DNA of 64,000 nt from Trichoplax adhaerens (Eukaryota > Placozoa > Uniplacotomia > Trichoplacea > Trichoplacidae): assembly GCF_000150275.1 (NCBI RefSeq), contig NW_002060953.1, positions 537,352-601,351 on the forward strand, in the 5' to 3' direction. Below are positions 46,148 through 60,479 of this stretch, in pieces. The stretch's first letter is position 1, and every line of letters starts with the position of its first letter. The position numbers and the translations under genes were made by a program. Under the pieces are notes generated by a model, which did no database searches, was not told where the DNA came from, and worked only from the letters and a program-made list of their open reading frames with translations.

Positions 46148-48189
46148 GAAATATTTCATTGGGTAAATTTATATTGGTCGTCCTGATTTTAATTTTCCAA
46201 TTAGTCATATTACGCTATTCAATCTAATTTATTGAATTGTCATGGACAGTGGGAGTGTACACCTTTATATCATTTTACGTGCATTAATAATCGTCATTTC
46301 ATACATGTGCAGCGCTCGTCTTGTTAATTTAATTATAATCATCACACCATAAAAGTTACAATAAGTGTTTCTTTTGAATTCACAAGTCGATTATCGAGAA
46401 CAAACATGCAACTTTGAAATAAATAAATAACAGGAACTACTCAAAAAATTCTCTTAGTAGTCCGTGGAAGTAATATGTTGGACTACATCTTACGTGGTGT
46501 ACTAACTCGCTAAAAGGACAAATTGTTGGTAAATTATTGGTTTCGTTGTTATTATACTGATAAGTCCATTAGCAACAAGAGACATTTGTGAGTGTAGATA
46601 TTGCATTTCCCGTCGTTGATATTAATGCTGCATTCGTTCGTTCTAGCGTAGTTTGTTTGATGTATAGTATATGTCCATAACTTACATGCGTCTATATACA
46701 CGTATACACTGTACAATACCATCCAATGTTGAACCTGAATTGCATATTTTTCTTACTAACATTGCTGAATAATAATATCCAATAGGTTTTTTGCTGTATA
46801 ATGATGCTCTTGCTCTATAGAATTAAAGTCTATGTAAACGTCAAATGGGCTGAGTAAATACTGAATTGCTTCACTTGGAATTGTCTTTTAAAAGCCTATG
46901 CTCCGCCATACATCGAGCAACATAATAAGGTAATAAATAATCTAATCATGACAGATTCTAACTTTTAAAATGCAAGGACAGATTAATTATAGAATGCAAA
47001 TAGTCAATCAAAAGAGCCGATGTCAATGTTCATAATGCATAATTCTATGTTGATTTTGATTTGATGTAATACATAACTATGTAAAACTAGATTTGTATCT
47101 TCTTTTTTTCTTTTAGTAGACCCTGTTTACGTAGCTAAAATTTCGATGTCAGTTGTGGAATTTGTTGGTATCAAGTTCCAATTTATTATTCATTACTATG
47201 CTTATGGTGATGATTGATTTGTCTATAGTACAGTATATATTGTGGATCAACGCTGCCTAGTGTACCTTAACCTAGATTATCATAAACTAGGATGAAATCC
47301 GTAGGTTGTAGATGTAATGCGAGGATAATATTAGTGCTTCCTTTCAGCGTCTTTTTGTTGGTCTTGGAAAATGTCCACGTACATCTGTGAAACAACACTT
47401 GTAGTCTACTCTTCAACGGTATAGCACTAACGTACAATTTCATCGTTCTTTGACAGTAACTTGCTTGTAAAAGAGTGGAAAAGTTTGTCTTATGAGTAAG
47501 GATACATTGAGTAAGCAGACTGGAATTGTTTTTCCTAATCACTATTGACTGTTAGACTGATTGATCGTAATTCAGTCGGTGTCTATTTACTCTATCGATT
47601 GGGAACGCCCTTTACTGTTTGGTTAGTGTCCGTATTGTAGTATACTGTACAGTGTACAGTATAGTACAGTATGCAGAGCAATGGTGATGGCAATGAGGCA
47701 GCGAGCCAGGGGATGTCTCAAATTGGTGGAGTAGACGGCCGCTGCAGTGCGCGGTTGGATGCCGTCAAGCCTCTTGGACTGTTATTGCTGTTTATGAATA
47801 TTGATCCTCATCTTGGTACTGGACATTATGTCCAAATGGAAAGTGAAAACCACCACGAGCGTACTGACTTAAGTCGTTTGATGGGATCCTTCTTCACTAG
47901 TAGCTGATGCCATACCGATCGCTATCGATCCAGACTATTAGCATTGACTGCATGATGAATGAATGGACAATGGTACACTGCAGAATAGCATTTTTAGCCT
48001 TCATTCTACAGGGAATGGTACATTTACAGTAGAGTACTGGGTTTGAGCCGACAATGGATCGCAAGGGCATGCAGGCGGTCTTTACCATGGACTTTTTTTA
48101 GATACCTCTGCAAGTCCATGCCTCCATTGCCTATGCGTTGACAGTCGCTTGCAGGCTTGATATCAGTACATCGAGTTGGATGCATTCTG

Positions 48190-48960
48190 ACTGGGGCTAC
48201 AGTACTGTACAGTACTGTACACTGTAGAATGGAAATTGTTTTCTTGGATATGTTTGACTGGTAAAAACTAGAAGTAAAATGCTGAAAGAAAGACCTATCA
48301 TGATGCGTTTTGCTGTACACATAGGTCTCTTATTGTAGAAAATGAGCCCTCAATAAGGAGCTATTCGCACCAGTTAAAACCATGCATTTGCGATGAATTT
48401 TGTTGCAAATTGGTGCCAAAATAGCAATATCGAATGTACAGTACTGTATGGGATTACAGTACATACAGTACAGTACAACGATGCATTGTGGCTGGGGCTA
48501 CTGTACACTGTAGAATGGGATCCGCTTTTCTTGGTTATACTGTACAGTATTGGAATGGTCAAAAGTAGAAGCAAAACCCTGAAAAAAGACCCATCGAGAT
48601 GCATCTTGCTGTAGGCATACAGTAGGTCTCTTATTGTAGAAAGTATGCCCCCAATAAGGAGTTATCTGCGCCTGTTAAAACCATGCATTTGCGATGAATT
48701 TTGTTGCAAATTGGTGCCAAAATTGCAATATCGAATGTATGGGATTACAGTACAGTACAGTACAACGATGCATTCTGACGGGGTTACTGTACACTGTAGA
48801 ATGGAATCCGCTTTTCTTGGTTACGCAGTATTGGAATGGTCAAAAGTAGAAGCAAAATGCTGAAAAAAGACCCATCGTGATGCATTTTGCTGTAGACATG
48901 GGTCTCTTATTGTAGAAAGTGAGCCCCTAATAAGGAGCTGTCCACGTCCATCCTAAAACA
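48190..48960. repeat. ~290-bp tandem repeat, three copies
   Basis: The line GAATGGAATCCGCTTTTCTT recurs at about 48227, 48513 and 48800, and CCATGCATTTGCGATGAATT at 48380 and 48681 (offset 301). Each unit includes a GTACAGTAC-type palindrome, an AAAAGTAGAAGCAAAA line and a TCTCTTATTGTAGAAA line. Several open frames exist on both strands only because the units are in tandem; none is credible as a protein. Confidence 0.9.
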
Positions 48961-49719
48961 ATCTCGAATGGATGGGATTAGACTACACCGCTCAGAGACC
49001 AAGGCGGCGGACACAGTACAGTAGACTGTAGACCCTGTGCTGTCCATAACAGACAGACAGACAAACAGACTATCGTGAATACTGTAGAGGGTCTGTTACT
49101 GTAGTGTAAAGTACAGTGTGAACCAGTTCGAATCAGAGTACTTTAAGGTGCCCTAAAATCACGAGAGTGAATCAAAATGTAATCAAAATTATACGAATAT
49201 AAAGCTGAATAACTTGGCTTTTTAATTTAATGAATTAAAATGAGGTTAATTGAGCAACTTACTGCACTACTGTCCTGCTAGAATACCTACCTACAGTACG
49301 TACTGTAGTCCAGCGTACTCGACCATCGACGTCATCAAGGCGGAGTCATCCCCCCCCCCATTGTTCTCCTCTACGCCCTCAAGGCCTTCAGTCAGCTGGC
49401 TGTCAGAAGGAACGAGTAGTCAGTCAGTCTGTCAGTCAGTGGTTGCCCAGTGTTTATCCATCAACAAGAAGGAGAAAAAGCAACCAACGTGTTTGCTGTC
49501 GGCCGGCCATAGTAGTTGTAGTAGTGGTTCTTTTTCATCGCTTGCTTTTTAAAGGTGATTTACAAGCGTCTTTCTCCTCTCCACTACTGTATACTACCGA
49601 GAAGGCAAGTGGATAGGCAATTATTGGACGTTGTTGTACAGTAGTGGTCATCCATTGAATAGCCACGCCAATCCATTGAGTTGAACAAGACCCAAGTTGC
49701 AAGTCATCATCGATCGACG

Positions 49720-52700
49720 ATGCCACGTAAAATTTCCTTGAAGAAAGTCATTGCTTTAACTTTAGTCGTCACTATTGCTTGCCTAATCTTAACTGCATTT
49801 CAAGCTGGCCAAAATTCATTGGCTGTCAAAGGTAGGTTAAAATACAACAGTCCGTCTTGATCGACAATACAATACCATACTTTCCATCCTTGGACATAAA
49901 ATACTTGCTTCTCCTGATTCAATCATCGTCATCATCTTCCAATAAGAGACAAGACCAGTCTAGCCAAGAGGACTCTACTTTTCCTTCCTATTCCTTCCAT
50001 TCTCATCATCATTCTATCAACCATGACAAGGGAAATCATGTCCTTGTTGGACTTTATTGCGATAGCAGTATCCACAGACAGTACATAACAACAAATCCAT
50101 ACGATCATACCATCATTCCTATCTCCTTGACTAAATGGATACATTTACCAAATAGAATGTGGATAACGTTACAGGAGAATGCCGGCCGGCGCGTAGTCCT
50201 GGCAAAATCAGATCATGACTTCTCATTTCTACTGTATTACTTTCTATCATCATCATCATCATCAAGAAATACAAGGGAAAGGATATTTTGATTCTTCTTC
50301 TTTGGGATAACAGTATAGAAATACATAGACAACTTTGGATAAATACCATGATACAGTAGGATTCTTTCCATATTATTCTGAACCAATGGATACTTGCTTC
50401 TTCATGCAATGACTTCGCAAGGTCGATATTTACTCGTAGTATTTATGATAACGGGATAGCAGAAGACAGTCTAGGCAAAATGGCATAACTCTTTCTCATT
50501 GCTAGTTCTATCCATCATCATTCTCCACAAAGAGTGGGGAAAGGATCTTTTTGTTTGTCTTGTTTAAATAAGACTAGAGCCAAATGCATGACATTGGATA
50601 AAGAAGACGATTCGATCGTTTCCATCTCTTTGCCAGATACTGTACTGGCTTTTCCCTGCTATCGTACCGTTTGATGCCAATAACATTAAACAACCACTTC
50701 CCTTTCGCATTGCTTGAAATCATCATCAAAATAGAAAGAAAATGATATTCTTCTTTTCTCTTCCTTTCTTGCATACGAGTGTACAAATAACTAGACCAAT
50801 TTCATGGGATAAATGGCATAAGAAAATAATTTCTACAGTATCTTGTTGAACATTACCATGATCACGTTCCATAAGAGAATACTGTTCCATAGTACAATAA
50901 ATGAGACGGCCATTTCTCTCTCACTCACATTCCTTTCTAGCTTCATCAAGAAGTAGGAGGAAAATCATGTCCATGTTTTTACAATCATTCGCTTTTGCTT
51001 GTTGTTACATGAGGAGGAGAACGTTATAGGAGAATACAGTTATGAGAAAGATTGGACAACCCCTTTTCATTCTTTCCCATCATCGTCAAGAAACGCCAAG
51101 GAAATAATGTTAGGGTTTTCTTTCTTTTCTTGCTCATGGACAAGTGGACAAAATGACATTGGATTCATTAAATGATACGATTATTTCTATCTCGGTGACC
51201 AATACTCCCATCAATTATCCACGCTATATCATCCTGATAACATTGAATCGGACTACACCAGCGATGAAATAACCAGTGCCTACTGTCATTCCTTTCCGTC
51301 AAAAGTAGTCAGAAAATTGTGCCCTCTTTTTCTACTAAATCATTTTACAGATATTGGCTAACCATGACTTTCTGACTATAGCCCTTGCTCTTAACCCACA
51401 ACATCAACATACACTCTTCAATGACAACGCTCAAGGATATTCAATTCTATTCACCTTCATACTGTAGGGTAGTAAATGATTTTTCCGTCTGATTTTTTTC
51501 CTTTCCATCTACCTTGAATTTTTTGGCCGGTGGTCAGCCAACAATGATGTCATCATTGTTGGCTTATGCTGTACTTTAATGCTCTCTTTATCCTTGCCCA
51601 TGTCAGTAGAGCATCCCTAGTTAGACATGGATCAGATCTATTTTCTCTCTTACCTTAATTAATGGATTTCCAGTACTGTCATGGACATCAGTGCTGTTGT
51701 TATTCAGAAATAAATTATCTTGCGCATTATTAATGAAATATTCTGCTGTACACTAATATATCAACGACAGCCTTTGATATAGACGAGTACTTTACTATTC
51801 GTCTACATCAATCGCGATTACTCTTTGAGTCCAAAAAATGCAATAAGAGTGAGAGAGAGTGAAGAAAAAGCGCTTGCAAGATAATATCGTTCTTAGCCAA
51901 AGTGCATAGTGTAATCATGAATAAAATGTTTAAAGAGTCAATAATAATATTGATAATTATTTTTTTTACAATGTTTGATTAGCTCCATTGGAAAACAACA
52001 TCGTCATTAACAGAAAACCTGCCGATATACAAATTAAACAGCGATCGATCATTGTCGATTCGCCTACTACAACGCCAAGTAAATCGGTGAGGATTGTAGA
52101 TTGAAACTACTGTATTAAAATGATTGAAGTTGTTATTGTTGCTGTTATTCTTCTTAATTAGATTTATCCTTTAGCTTACTGTTATTTTTACTGCCATATC
52201 CATTGACTGAAGTTATTACTCTAAAATAAATATCACATCAGAAATTCCCTATCGACACTCAATAATTATACTATACCTAAACGGCCGAGATAAGGCTGTA
52301 AGGGATACAACTGTAGATATACAGTATCAAATTTATTCTTGAAAATAGTCCATGCGATTTACCACGTATTCATTTTATTCTTAAAATTCACCATCCTACT
52401 TTATTAATGGATAGAAAGGGACGCGATATCATAGCAGTCGATAAAATTTGAAATGTACGCCATTTTCTTATTAGAAATGGATCATCATCACACTAGTTAA
52501 TTCATGTCAATCATGACCATATCGCTTTCGTCAATCCAATAAGTCAGACATGTTCATTTGCTCTTCAAATTCATCATCCTATCCAATAATTAGAATGCAT
52601 TGCAATAGCCGATTGAGTGCATTTATTGATGAAATTTTAGGTGTACCAATTTTGTTCGTTAAATTCATCATATCCAATCATCCATCATAAAAGCCGATAC

Positions 52701-55700
52701 AGCGCTCTAATCGATAAAATTTCAGCTGTATTATTTTTGCTTTTATTTTCATCGTCATATTTAATAATGCATTACAAAAGCCGATATAGTGCACTCGTCG
52801 ATGAAATTTCAAATAGATTCATGATTTTCAAATTCGTCTTGTTATCCAATAAAACGTTTAAATGGCCGACATAATGTCAACATCGATATGCAATTTTAGA
52901 TGGACTCATTTTAGTCTGAATTCTAATTCAACTTACTCTCTAATAAAACGTTTAAATAGCCGACATAATGTAAACATCGATATGCAATTTTAGATGGACT
53001 CATTTTAGTCTGAATTCTATTTCATCTTACTCTTTCTCTATGCTTTCATCGATCGATTTGAGATCTGATCGCTATCGAACTAAAATACTAGATACGAAAT
53101 TCATCATCACTAATTTAGATGCATCCATGGTTGTGTCAATATCTCTCATCAAGCGATTGAAATGATACACTACATGTATTCATTTCAGTTAAACCCTCAC
53201 GAGACTGCAAGGCCAGCCATTTTCTACAATATCCGGAAAGTAATCTAGATTTCTTTTGAAATCATTACAATCCTGACAGAACTTCCAGACTCTATTTCAG
53301 TACACGTATTTTGCATACTTCTCATTTTTACCAGCCCAAATTATGCGCATAACGCCAATATTAACATGGTGACTAGCTCGTTTGGTGAAATTTTTTTTTA
53401 CTTGATCATCTTGCATTGATGATTACGTTTCACGACAATGATCGACTTAGAATGAGGCTAACCTTTTAGTAAACAATTATCATAACATTTATATCCCAAT
53501 TTTATTCATCAACATGGATTAATATTACTTTTTACGCTCAAGTGAAAGATCGATCTACAATCTTTAGAACGGTATAATAGAAACTTGTCATAGATGACAA
53601 TTTAATCACAATTTACAATTCAATTTTATTTTAGAATTATTCAACGTCTTTACATGTTGAATGAGTTATAATTAGTAGCTATGCTATCTTGTAACATAGT
53701 AATGTATCCAATTCAAACCAGTTCTCGATCTATAGTTGTCAACTGATGTATCTTTGTTAAATACTAAAAAAATGACCGAAATAGACGACAGCTGAATTTA
53801 TTAGAACTAAAAATGAAATTGAGATACATACTAAATTCTAAAATAATGAGTTACGAAGGATCCCCCAAAATGAGACTATTAAAACGTCGCTTTAAACTAT
53901 TCACGCTCAACTGATTGCATACACTGGTTACATTGACTGGCTGATGATGACCATTGGATACTCCACTGCAGTAGCTTTCTTAAATATTTTATATATTATC
54001 AATCACTGAAGTTGGACACGTATTCATTGCCTACCTACAATCGACATTAACAGCTAGAGGATGAGCAACAATCACTACCTTCAAGTCCTTTATTCTGCCA
54101 CAATATAAATGATTGCTGTCAAATCATTATTTCGTATTTCACCAGGAGAGACGAATAGATCATACAACGATAGACGCATTAAATATCATTACACTTTTAA
54201 ATCAAATCGAAACTAGTTCAATCTGTCATCCATTAACAATAATGGAAATGATGCTGTCCATCTATTTCTATAGAATACAGATACTATACTAATTGTTTCT
54301 TCAAAATTGGAAATCATTTATAAAATAATTTCACCTTTTCTGCTAACGATATCGCTAACCCTTACTCTCTAAAAATGATGCTTTAATATTAATTGAACAA
54401 CGGGATGTTACACCACCGTTGTTGTTTTATTACTTTTTTTATTGATAAATGATGACATTACGTCTATGACTATAGCATTGCAATAATCTAAAATCAAAGA
54501 TTAATCCAATTGTATAATGCCAAAGAAATAACAGTCATCATCGATCTTGAAGAATTGAGAGGAGATTTTCCATCGATGCAATATAGAGATTAATAAAATA
54601 TACTTTAATATTTTTTTGGGTTCAATTTTTTCATCATAGCAGACAACACCAACAACAATAGCTCCACAAACTAAATCAGGTAGACAGATTTTTTGTACTA
54701 ATTTAATTAACGTGATTACAATAGCTATGGTATTCTATCTCTATATTATAATATTAATTAATAACTTGGAATAAAATATCATTCAATTGTGCTTTTTTTT
54801 CAACAATAATGCTCTAGCTCCACTTCCAAGTACAACACCACAAGGAACTAAGGTATGCTATGTTATTAGGAATAAATTCATTGTTTAACACTATTTCTTA
54901 CATCTGTACTTTCCATATTTTGCACAATTATCATTTTGAATATATAGGGCAAACTGAATGCTCACGTATGGAAGGATCTGTGCGGATTTACCGTCGATGA
55001 CTTAAAAAAATATTCGCTCTTTCCACATCTTCCACATGTAATCTTTCTTTCTCTAGTAGTACATCGACGTAGTTCACTGTATTCGTATTACCGCGATAGT
55101 ATCTTGCCTGTATGCTTCTACAAGAAAAAGTTGGCTTGATTTAATACTTAATTATTTGTATTTCTTGGTCAATCAATAGAAACGATATGTATTAAGTAAT
55201 TTTGCTATTCAACCCAATGGAACCGAGTACGGTCAAAGAATCTTTGGCTATATTCATCCCAACGAAACAGGTCCATATTATTTTTTATTTAAATAGAATT
55301 ATATAACGTCAATGCAAGATACAATCAATAGTCAAACCTCGATGTCGATACATTAATAGTCCTCCTATACATGCAATTGACCATGTTGGTATTAATACTA
55401 CATTATTAGGCGATTATCAATTTGCTATCTCAGCGGATGATACTGGAGAATTATGGTTAAGTACTGGTGAAAACCCGCAAAATGTCAAATTAATAGCGTC
55501 GCTAGGAAGGGTTAGAAATGAATTTTGATAGAAATTACTTTAACAACACTTTATGATACCTAAACACGTTATACTGTGGACTTATTACGTGGGTATTAAT
55601 CTATTTTATTTTCTTCATATGGATCTAAAGGATGAACTTCGTTTATTTACCAAGCCATATCAATTTGATAAATATAAACCGCAACAATCACGAAAAATAA

Positions 55701-58700
55701 AGTGAGTAAAAATCACAAGTATGATATCGATATAGCGAAGGGATTAATTTGGATTTTTATTTCATTTCAAGAAGAAGCAGTAATAATTTTACATGCGATA
55801 TTAATATTATTTATTCCTGACTTTCTTAACGTAGCCTTGTTAAAGGCAAACGTTATTTTATTGAGGCACTTCATAAGCAAGCCAAAGGCCAGGATCATAT
55901 TCAAGTTGCGGTATGATATGGAGTGATGTATTAATAATAATACTTGTAAGGATTTTTAATTGGATTACAATAAGTCAATATCATTTGATTGTATGTTATT
56001 TTTGCAGTGGAGAAAGTATGGAAGCAACAAACCATATCGAATTATTAGTTCAGATTATATATCCATGTATGTTGGTAAGTAGAACAAGTCAATACTGTGT
56101 TGCTATAAATTTCTTGGCAAGTGAAAAAATTATTTTTATCCATTTTTACTAATCGCTCACATCTTTAATAACTGTAAAATAGACGATCTTAAAATTAAAG
56201 ATGGAGATGTTAAATTTCTGAATCCAATTCCACTACACGCTCAATCTTTGGGGGTAAATTTATTGTACTGTAATCCCAGTCGAGAAGATTGCATGCTTTT
56301 CAATGGTTAACGATTGCTATTTTATATCAAAATTTTTTTGTAGAGATCTCCTGAAGGAATAACTGATCCACGAGATAAACCCCAATCAAGTATGCAATGT
56401 GGTTTAGATAATATTTATAAATGGATTATCATCAATAATTTATATCAAACCAATATTCAACCTACAGTTCCGTTCGTCTTTGATGGAGACTTTGATCATG
56501 TGTTGCCAACGTGCCCCTATGAACCAAGCTATTTGGTTAAAAAGAAGTTGAAACGTTATGAAGGCATCAATCATGTCAGTCATTAGATTTTGAATAAAGT
56601 TAATATTGAAGTTATCATATCATCAATAAGACGAATATCATTTTATTTGTTAGTTACATTATACTAGTGTCTATCCTGATGATCACACTGTTGTTCGAAA
56701 TGGTGATTATTTCACAAGTGGTAACCCTTTACTAGTACCGGCGGTTAGTACATGTTATACTATAAATGATTTCTTCTCTTTTATAGTAACTTTTGACTCA
56801 GTGCTCATAATTGTACCTCATTTCTATTAGACGGCAGAAAGAGTCGTGAAAAAATACATGGAAGCTATCGAAAAGAAATGGAAATTGTGAGTAAAAATTT
56901 TCCATCAGTTTAAGTTTTTACGTTACTATTTAGTAAACACTACTATACATATTTACCAAAATATTAGAAAATATAAACTCAAGCAAATAATCAATATTGA
57001 AGAAAATCACGACAATGTTAATGGCGATCGCTACTTTATTGAAATGGTTAGTATCATATCGCCTTGTTACTTTCTTGATTTATTTTGGCAAAATTAAAAG
57101 CTAACAGTGTAATTTTGGTTTCAATCTTCTGTAGGATCTCTATGTAAACGGACAAGGTAATAATAATCTTGTTTATTGATGATATTATAGTATAATTGGA
57201 TCTTTTTATTTCATTTAATTTGTTCAAAATAAAAATTTAACGATATATATAAGTGCTAGTAAATATTCTTAACATAAAACTATTTCAATTTTTAACAGAA
57301 GTTGTGCATCGCCTAAGTAAATATGTATATCAGGTCAAAGACCAGTATCAGCTATGTTATCCAGAAAATTTCCGTTGGAATAAATCAGCTGATATTAACG
57401 TCATTATAACCGGTAAAACACCAGATTCTGTTGTTAATAGCTAGCAAAAGTTTAGAATATTGTACGAAATTATAGTATCAACCTTGTATAAAGGAAAATC
57501 ATCATTGTAAGTCTTGTATCTTTTGTTCAATTTCTCAACTGTTTTAAATGTAGTTAAGAACCAGGGCAGATGGTTACAACACTTTTTCGATGATGTTTCA
57601 AATGTAAGTCACAATAGATGTCAGTCATTTTGTTACCATTCTATATGCAACAACTTTACTCTAATTTATTCCTCTCCGGTTGGATTCAAAAATCAGATCT
57701 ACACATCGACAAAGGATAACAACTTGAATTTTATTATTGTGGACTATGACAGCAACGACATTGATGTAGAAACAGCACTAAAGCGAAGCCCTTTACCAAA
57801 GTATGTACCATATATCATCAGCTATATATAATCAGTCATGCATGTAGTTGATATTAATTAAGCACCGCAAAGGGGTATTTTGTTTTTGTTTTCTGACATG
57901 ATAAACTATTTCAATTAAATAAATAGGTATCAAATTATTACTAAGAAAGGAAAATTTAGAAAAACAGCAGCTATTCAATCTGCGCTGGACGCAATTGATG
58001 TAAATCATGTATTTGTATAGAAAGCTATTTATACATGTAGCTATTCAATATCTATAATACTTTGCAAATAATACAGAAATTCTGACATTATCGTAGGATC
58101 CAAACAGCATCGTTTTAACACTGGATCTGCATTTGGAAATACCTGTTAATTTTTTCCAGTCTATCCGAAAGCATTGTATTAAGGGCAGAATGGCGTTTGC
58201 ACCTTTAGTTTTACGACTTAACTGTGGAGCATCACCAGACCGCCCAAACGGTAGTAAATATTTCATCGTGTAGCCTCATAAATTTGAAAAAGAATGATAT
58301 CATATTCTCCATTATATAGGATTTTGGGAGCCAGAAGGTTTTGGTCTACTTGGTATGTATAAATCAGACTTTGACAGAATTGGAGGAATGAATACTAAAG
58401 ATTTTGGTGAAGGCTGGGGTGGTGAAGATACAGAAACCCTAGATCGGTAATAATAGCGCATAGTCCTCATCATAGTACAATTGCTAACTTAGATTGTCAG
58501 TTTGATATTATGCGTGATGGGATTACAAAACTTAACTTTTTAAAATTTTCCGGTGATGCACCTTGACATTTTTACATGGTTGTATTCTACACGAATTAAT
58601 ATTATAGAATCCTTCAGCAGCAAATAGAAGTAGAAAGAATTCGAGCACCAAAATTTTTCCATTTTTATCATTCAAAGAAAGGTTTATGGAATTTTGACGA

Positions 58701-58800
58701 GATTAGTGGAAAAAAGAAGCATGTTCGCGTCAGAATTATCAAGAGGATTATCGTTAAAAGGGGCAATAAAATTATTCGTGTCGTAAACATGCCAAGTTGA
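49720..58800 (+). CDS. PA14-domain beta-1,4-N-acetylgalactosaminyltransferase (B4GALNT3/4-like)
   Basis: Golgi type II enzyme expected to add beta-1,4 GalNAc to GlcNAc on glycoproteins (LacdiNAc). Exons: 49720-49831, 51983-52086, 54640-54679, 54818-54852, 54948-55037, 55180-55270, 55410-55510, 55631-55701, 55835-55910, 56008-56074, 56183-56253, 56344-56574, 56654-56743, 56831-56886, 56968-57046, 57135-57156, 57299-57412, 57554-57603, 57697-57800, 57927-57999, 58097-58250, 58320-58446, 58608-58800; all phases close, 716 residues. Cytosolic MPRKISLKK; membrane anchor about residues 9-28; Thr/Pro-rich stem (exons 2-4); PA14 domain about 128-290 ([30 protein letters not shown]); catalytic domain from about 484 ([16 protein letters not shown] near 569, in the metal-site position; [39 protein letters not shown] near 643; [12 protein letters not shown]). 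It is shorter than human B4GALNT3/4 (about 1000), mostly in the stem. Introns 1 and 2 exceed 2 kb and hold repeats. Confidence 0.93.
49900..51150. repeat. Degenerate ~270-bp repeat in intron 1 of the GalNAc-transferase gene
   Basis: Lines with TCATCATCATCAAGAAAYRC followed by AAGGRAA and a TCTTTTCTTG-type pyrimidine stretch recur near 49925, 50245, 50515, 50940 and 51085. The 144-codon frame at 49857-50291 crosses this Ser/His-codon-rich DNA and is best explained by it. Approximate, seen by eye. Confidence 0.4.
52600..53040. repeat. ~81-94 bp minisatellite in intron 2 of the GalNAc-transferase gene
   Basis: The line AAAAGCCGATAYAGYGC is found near 52690 and 52775, with weaker forms near 52609, 52862 and 52957. 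The last two units are almost identical over 94 bases (AAAACGTTTAAATRGCCGAC ... GATGGACTCATTTTAGTCTG). Confidence 0.85.
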
Positions 58801-60479
58801 AACTGATAATGCACATTTTAGCATTGATAGGAGAGAAAAGACAAATAATAGCTATTTTTATGTAAAATAATATCTAATAGCAGATTACTTCTTAAGCGTT
58901 TCATTTATCAATTTCGAACGTCATTAACGATGGCAATTTCGTTTGTGATTAAAAATATGATGCATGATAACGACTATATTTTGTCATCTCATGCAGATTA
59001 TTTTTGATCTATTTTTAAATCAATGTTATTTAATTGACATATTACATAACATGAGATACCATTTTAAGTTTCCCCTACCTAAACTATAAATGCAATGTGA
59101 TGTATCTTCTGAAAAGGATCATGTTAGGTATGTATTGATATGCCGTACTAGTAGTATATCAATATAAACGTTTGCCTGTAATGTATATTTTACTAAAATG
59201 TATATTGTATATCTGTAAATTCATCGATGCTGCAAACTATCGGTTATCAGTAACAATCGCTACTTATAAATAGTTTTATGTATAAGAATTACATTATCAA
59301 TATTATCACTTTAACGACTTGCAATCGTTCTTATGAGCAATTTGCTGATACTAATATCTTTTTTATAAAATTTTTATATATGTTATGGGATTCTATGATA
59401 GACGTTGTTATGCACTTTATTGTCATAGTCACTGCAGAAATTTGCTAATTCTTTATCATCAATCAATTCCCTTTGCAAATTTGTTTTTGTTAGCTGATAG
59501 ATAGGATCTACTGTGTAGATTGGTAATAGGGATTTAGCAGTCGTGAAAGATTGCATACTTTTATGTTATGATACGACCTTACGTCATTGACGGATTTAAA
59601 TTTTTGGATATTATATGAACTTATTTGATGCACTACTCATCTGCGTAAAGTTGGGTTTGCATGCCAAAATTTAATTAACTCTTACGTCATAGCGTTTAGA
59701 TATTAATCTGTTGCAAAATTATTAAAATTTTTTAGAAGAAATTTTTAAGGAACAACGGTAAATTAAGAGTTAGACTATCCCATAAAATTAGCTGCCTTTA
59801 AGAGCTAGTTTTGAAATAGAAAGTAATAGCTATAGTCCATAATATTAGAATGATATCCTATCTGCGGCAAACATATTCGGAGGTCTTCTTATTTACGATA
59901 TCGTTGATTTATATCAAGATTGAATGAAATAATATACTCCTATTTAGATAACCATAATGAATTCGTGAATATGACTGTGATTCGATGCAGTCACAGATGT
60001 CACTAAGCTATATTAAACTATTATCTTTAGAATGAGATCTTAAAGGATGGATAGTGCATTTATGTGCATCTTTCTAAACAGTTAATCAATAGGCTTGAAG
60101 ATATATAATCGCTGTCATTTATTAAAGTCTCAGCATAGTATATGATATATTAAGCCCTGATATAAAGTATAAATATATTCATATGTCTGCAAAGGTATCA
60201 GAGTTGGCTATATTTACGATTTCAGACTTTTAATCTTGCTTCACTTGCAGGCTACTTTACACTCTCTTTTCAGTTAGTGGATAAATTATCTAAAAATTCT
60301 TCGTAAACTAGCTTACTTTATCTGCTATCTGTTGACGTAAGGCAATATACATTACTATACTCGTATATCAGATTTATAATTTATAAATTAATATAAAGTT
60401 ACGTTAACTATTTCAGTTTGATCTGCCAATTTAAATCATATCAGTACGCAAAGATTTATAGTAGAGAGAAGAATGATAT

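Larger units (their letters stand above)
45060..49719. other. 4.7-kb intergenic DNA with repeats
   Basis: Starts with the Myb 3' UTR. Contains a 128-bp duplication (45949-46147), TACAGTAC clusters (47638-47670, 48200-48225, 48436-48475, 49010-49110, 49290-49310) and a ~290-bp tandem repeat (48190-48960). Frames at 47267-47542 and 47671-47907 have no recognisable features and are left out. The 5' flank of the glycosyltransferase gene occupies the last few hundred bases, which are GC-richer, with a C9 run at 49350-49358. Confidence 0.5.

Noticed and set aside
47671-47907. 78-codon open frame starting MQSNGDGNEAASQG
   Set aside because: It starts inside a TACAGTAC cluster, has no recognisable domain or splice partner, and its codon use gives no strong coding signal.
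48374-48863. Several overlapping frames on both strands
   Set aside because: They exist because the ~290-bp repeat units lack stops in some frames; the same frame is not preserved between units.
49857-50291. 144-codon open frame on the plus strand, rich in Ser and His
   Set aside because: It lies wholly in intron 1 of the GalNAc-transferase gene, begins at TTG, and its Ser/His runs come from TCATCATCA-type repeats shared with neighbouring degenerate units.
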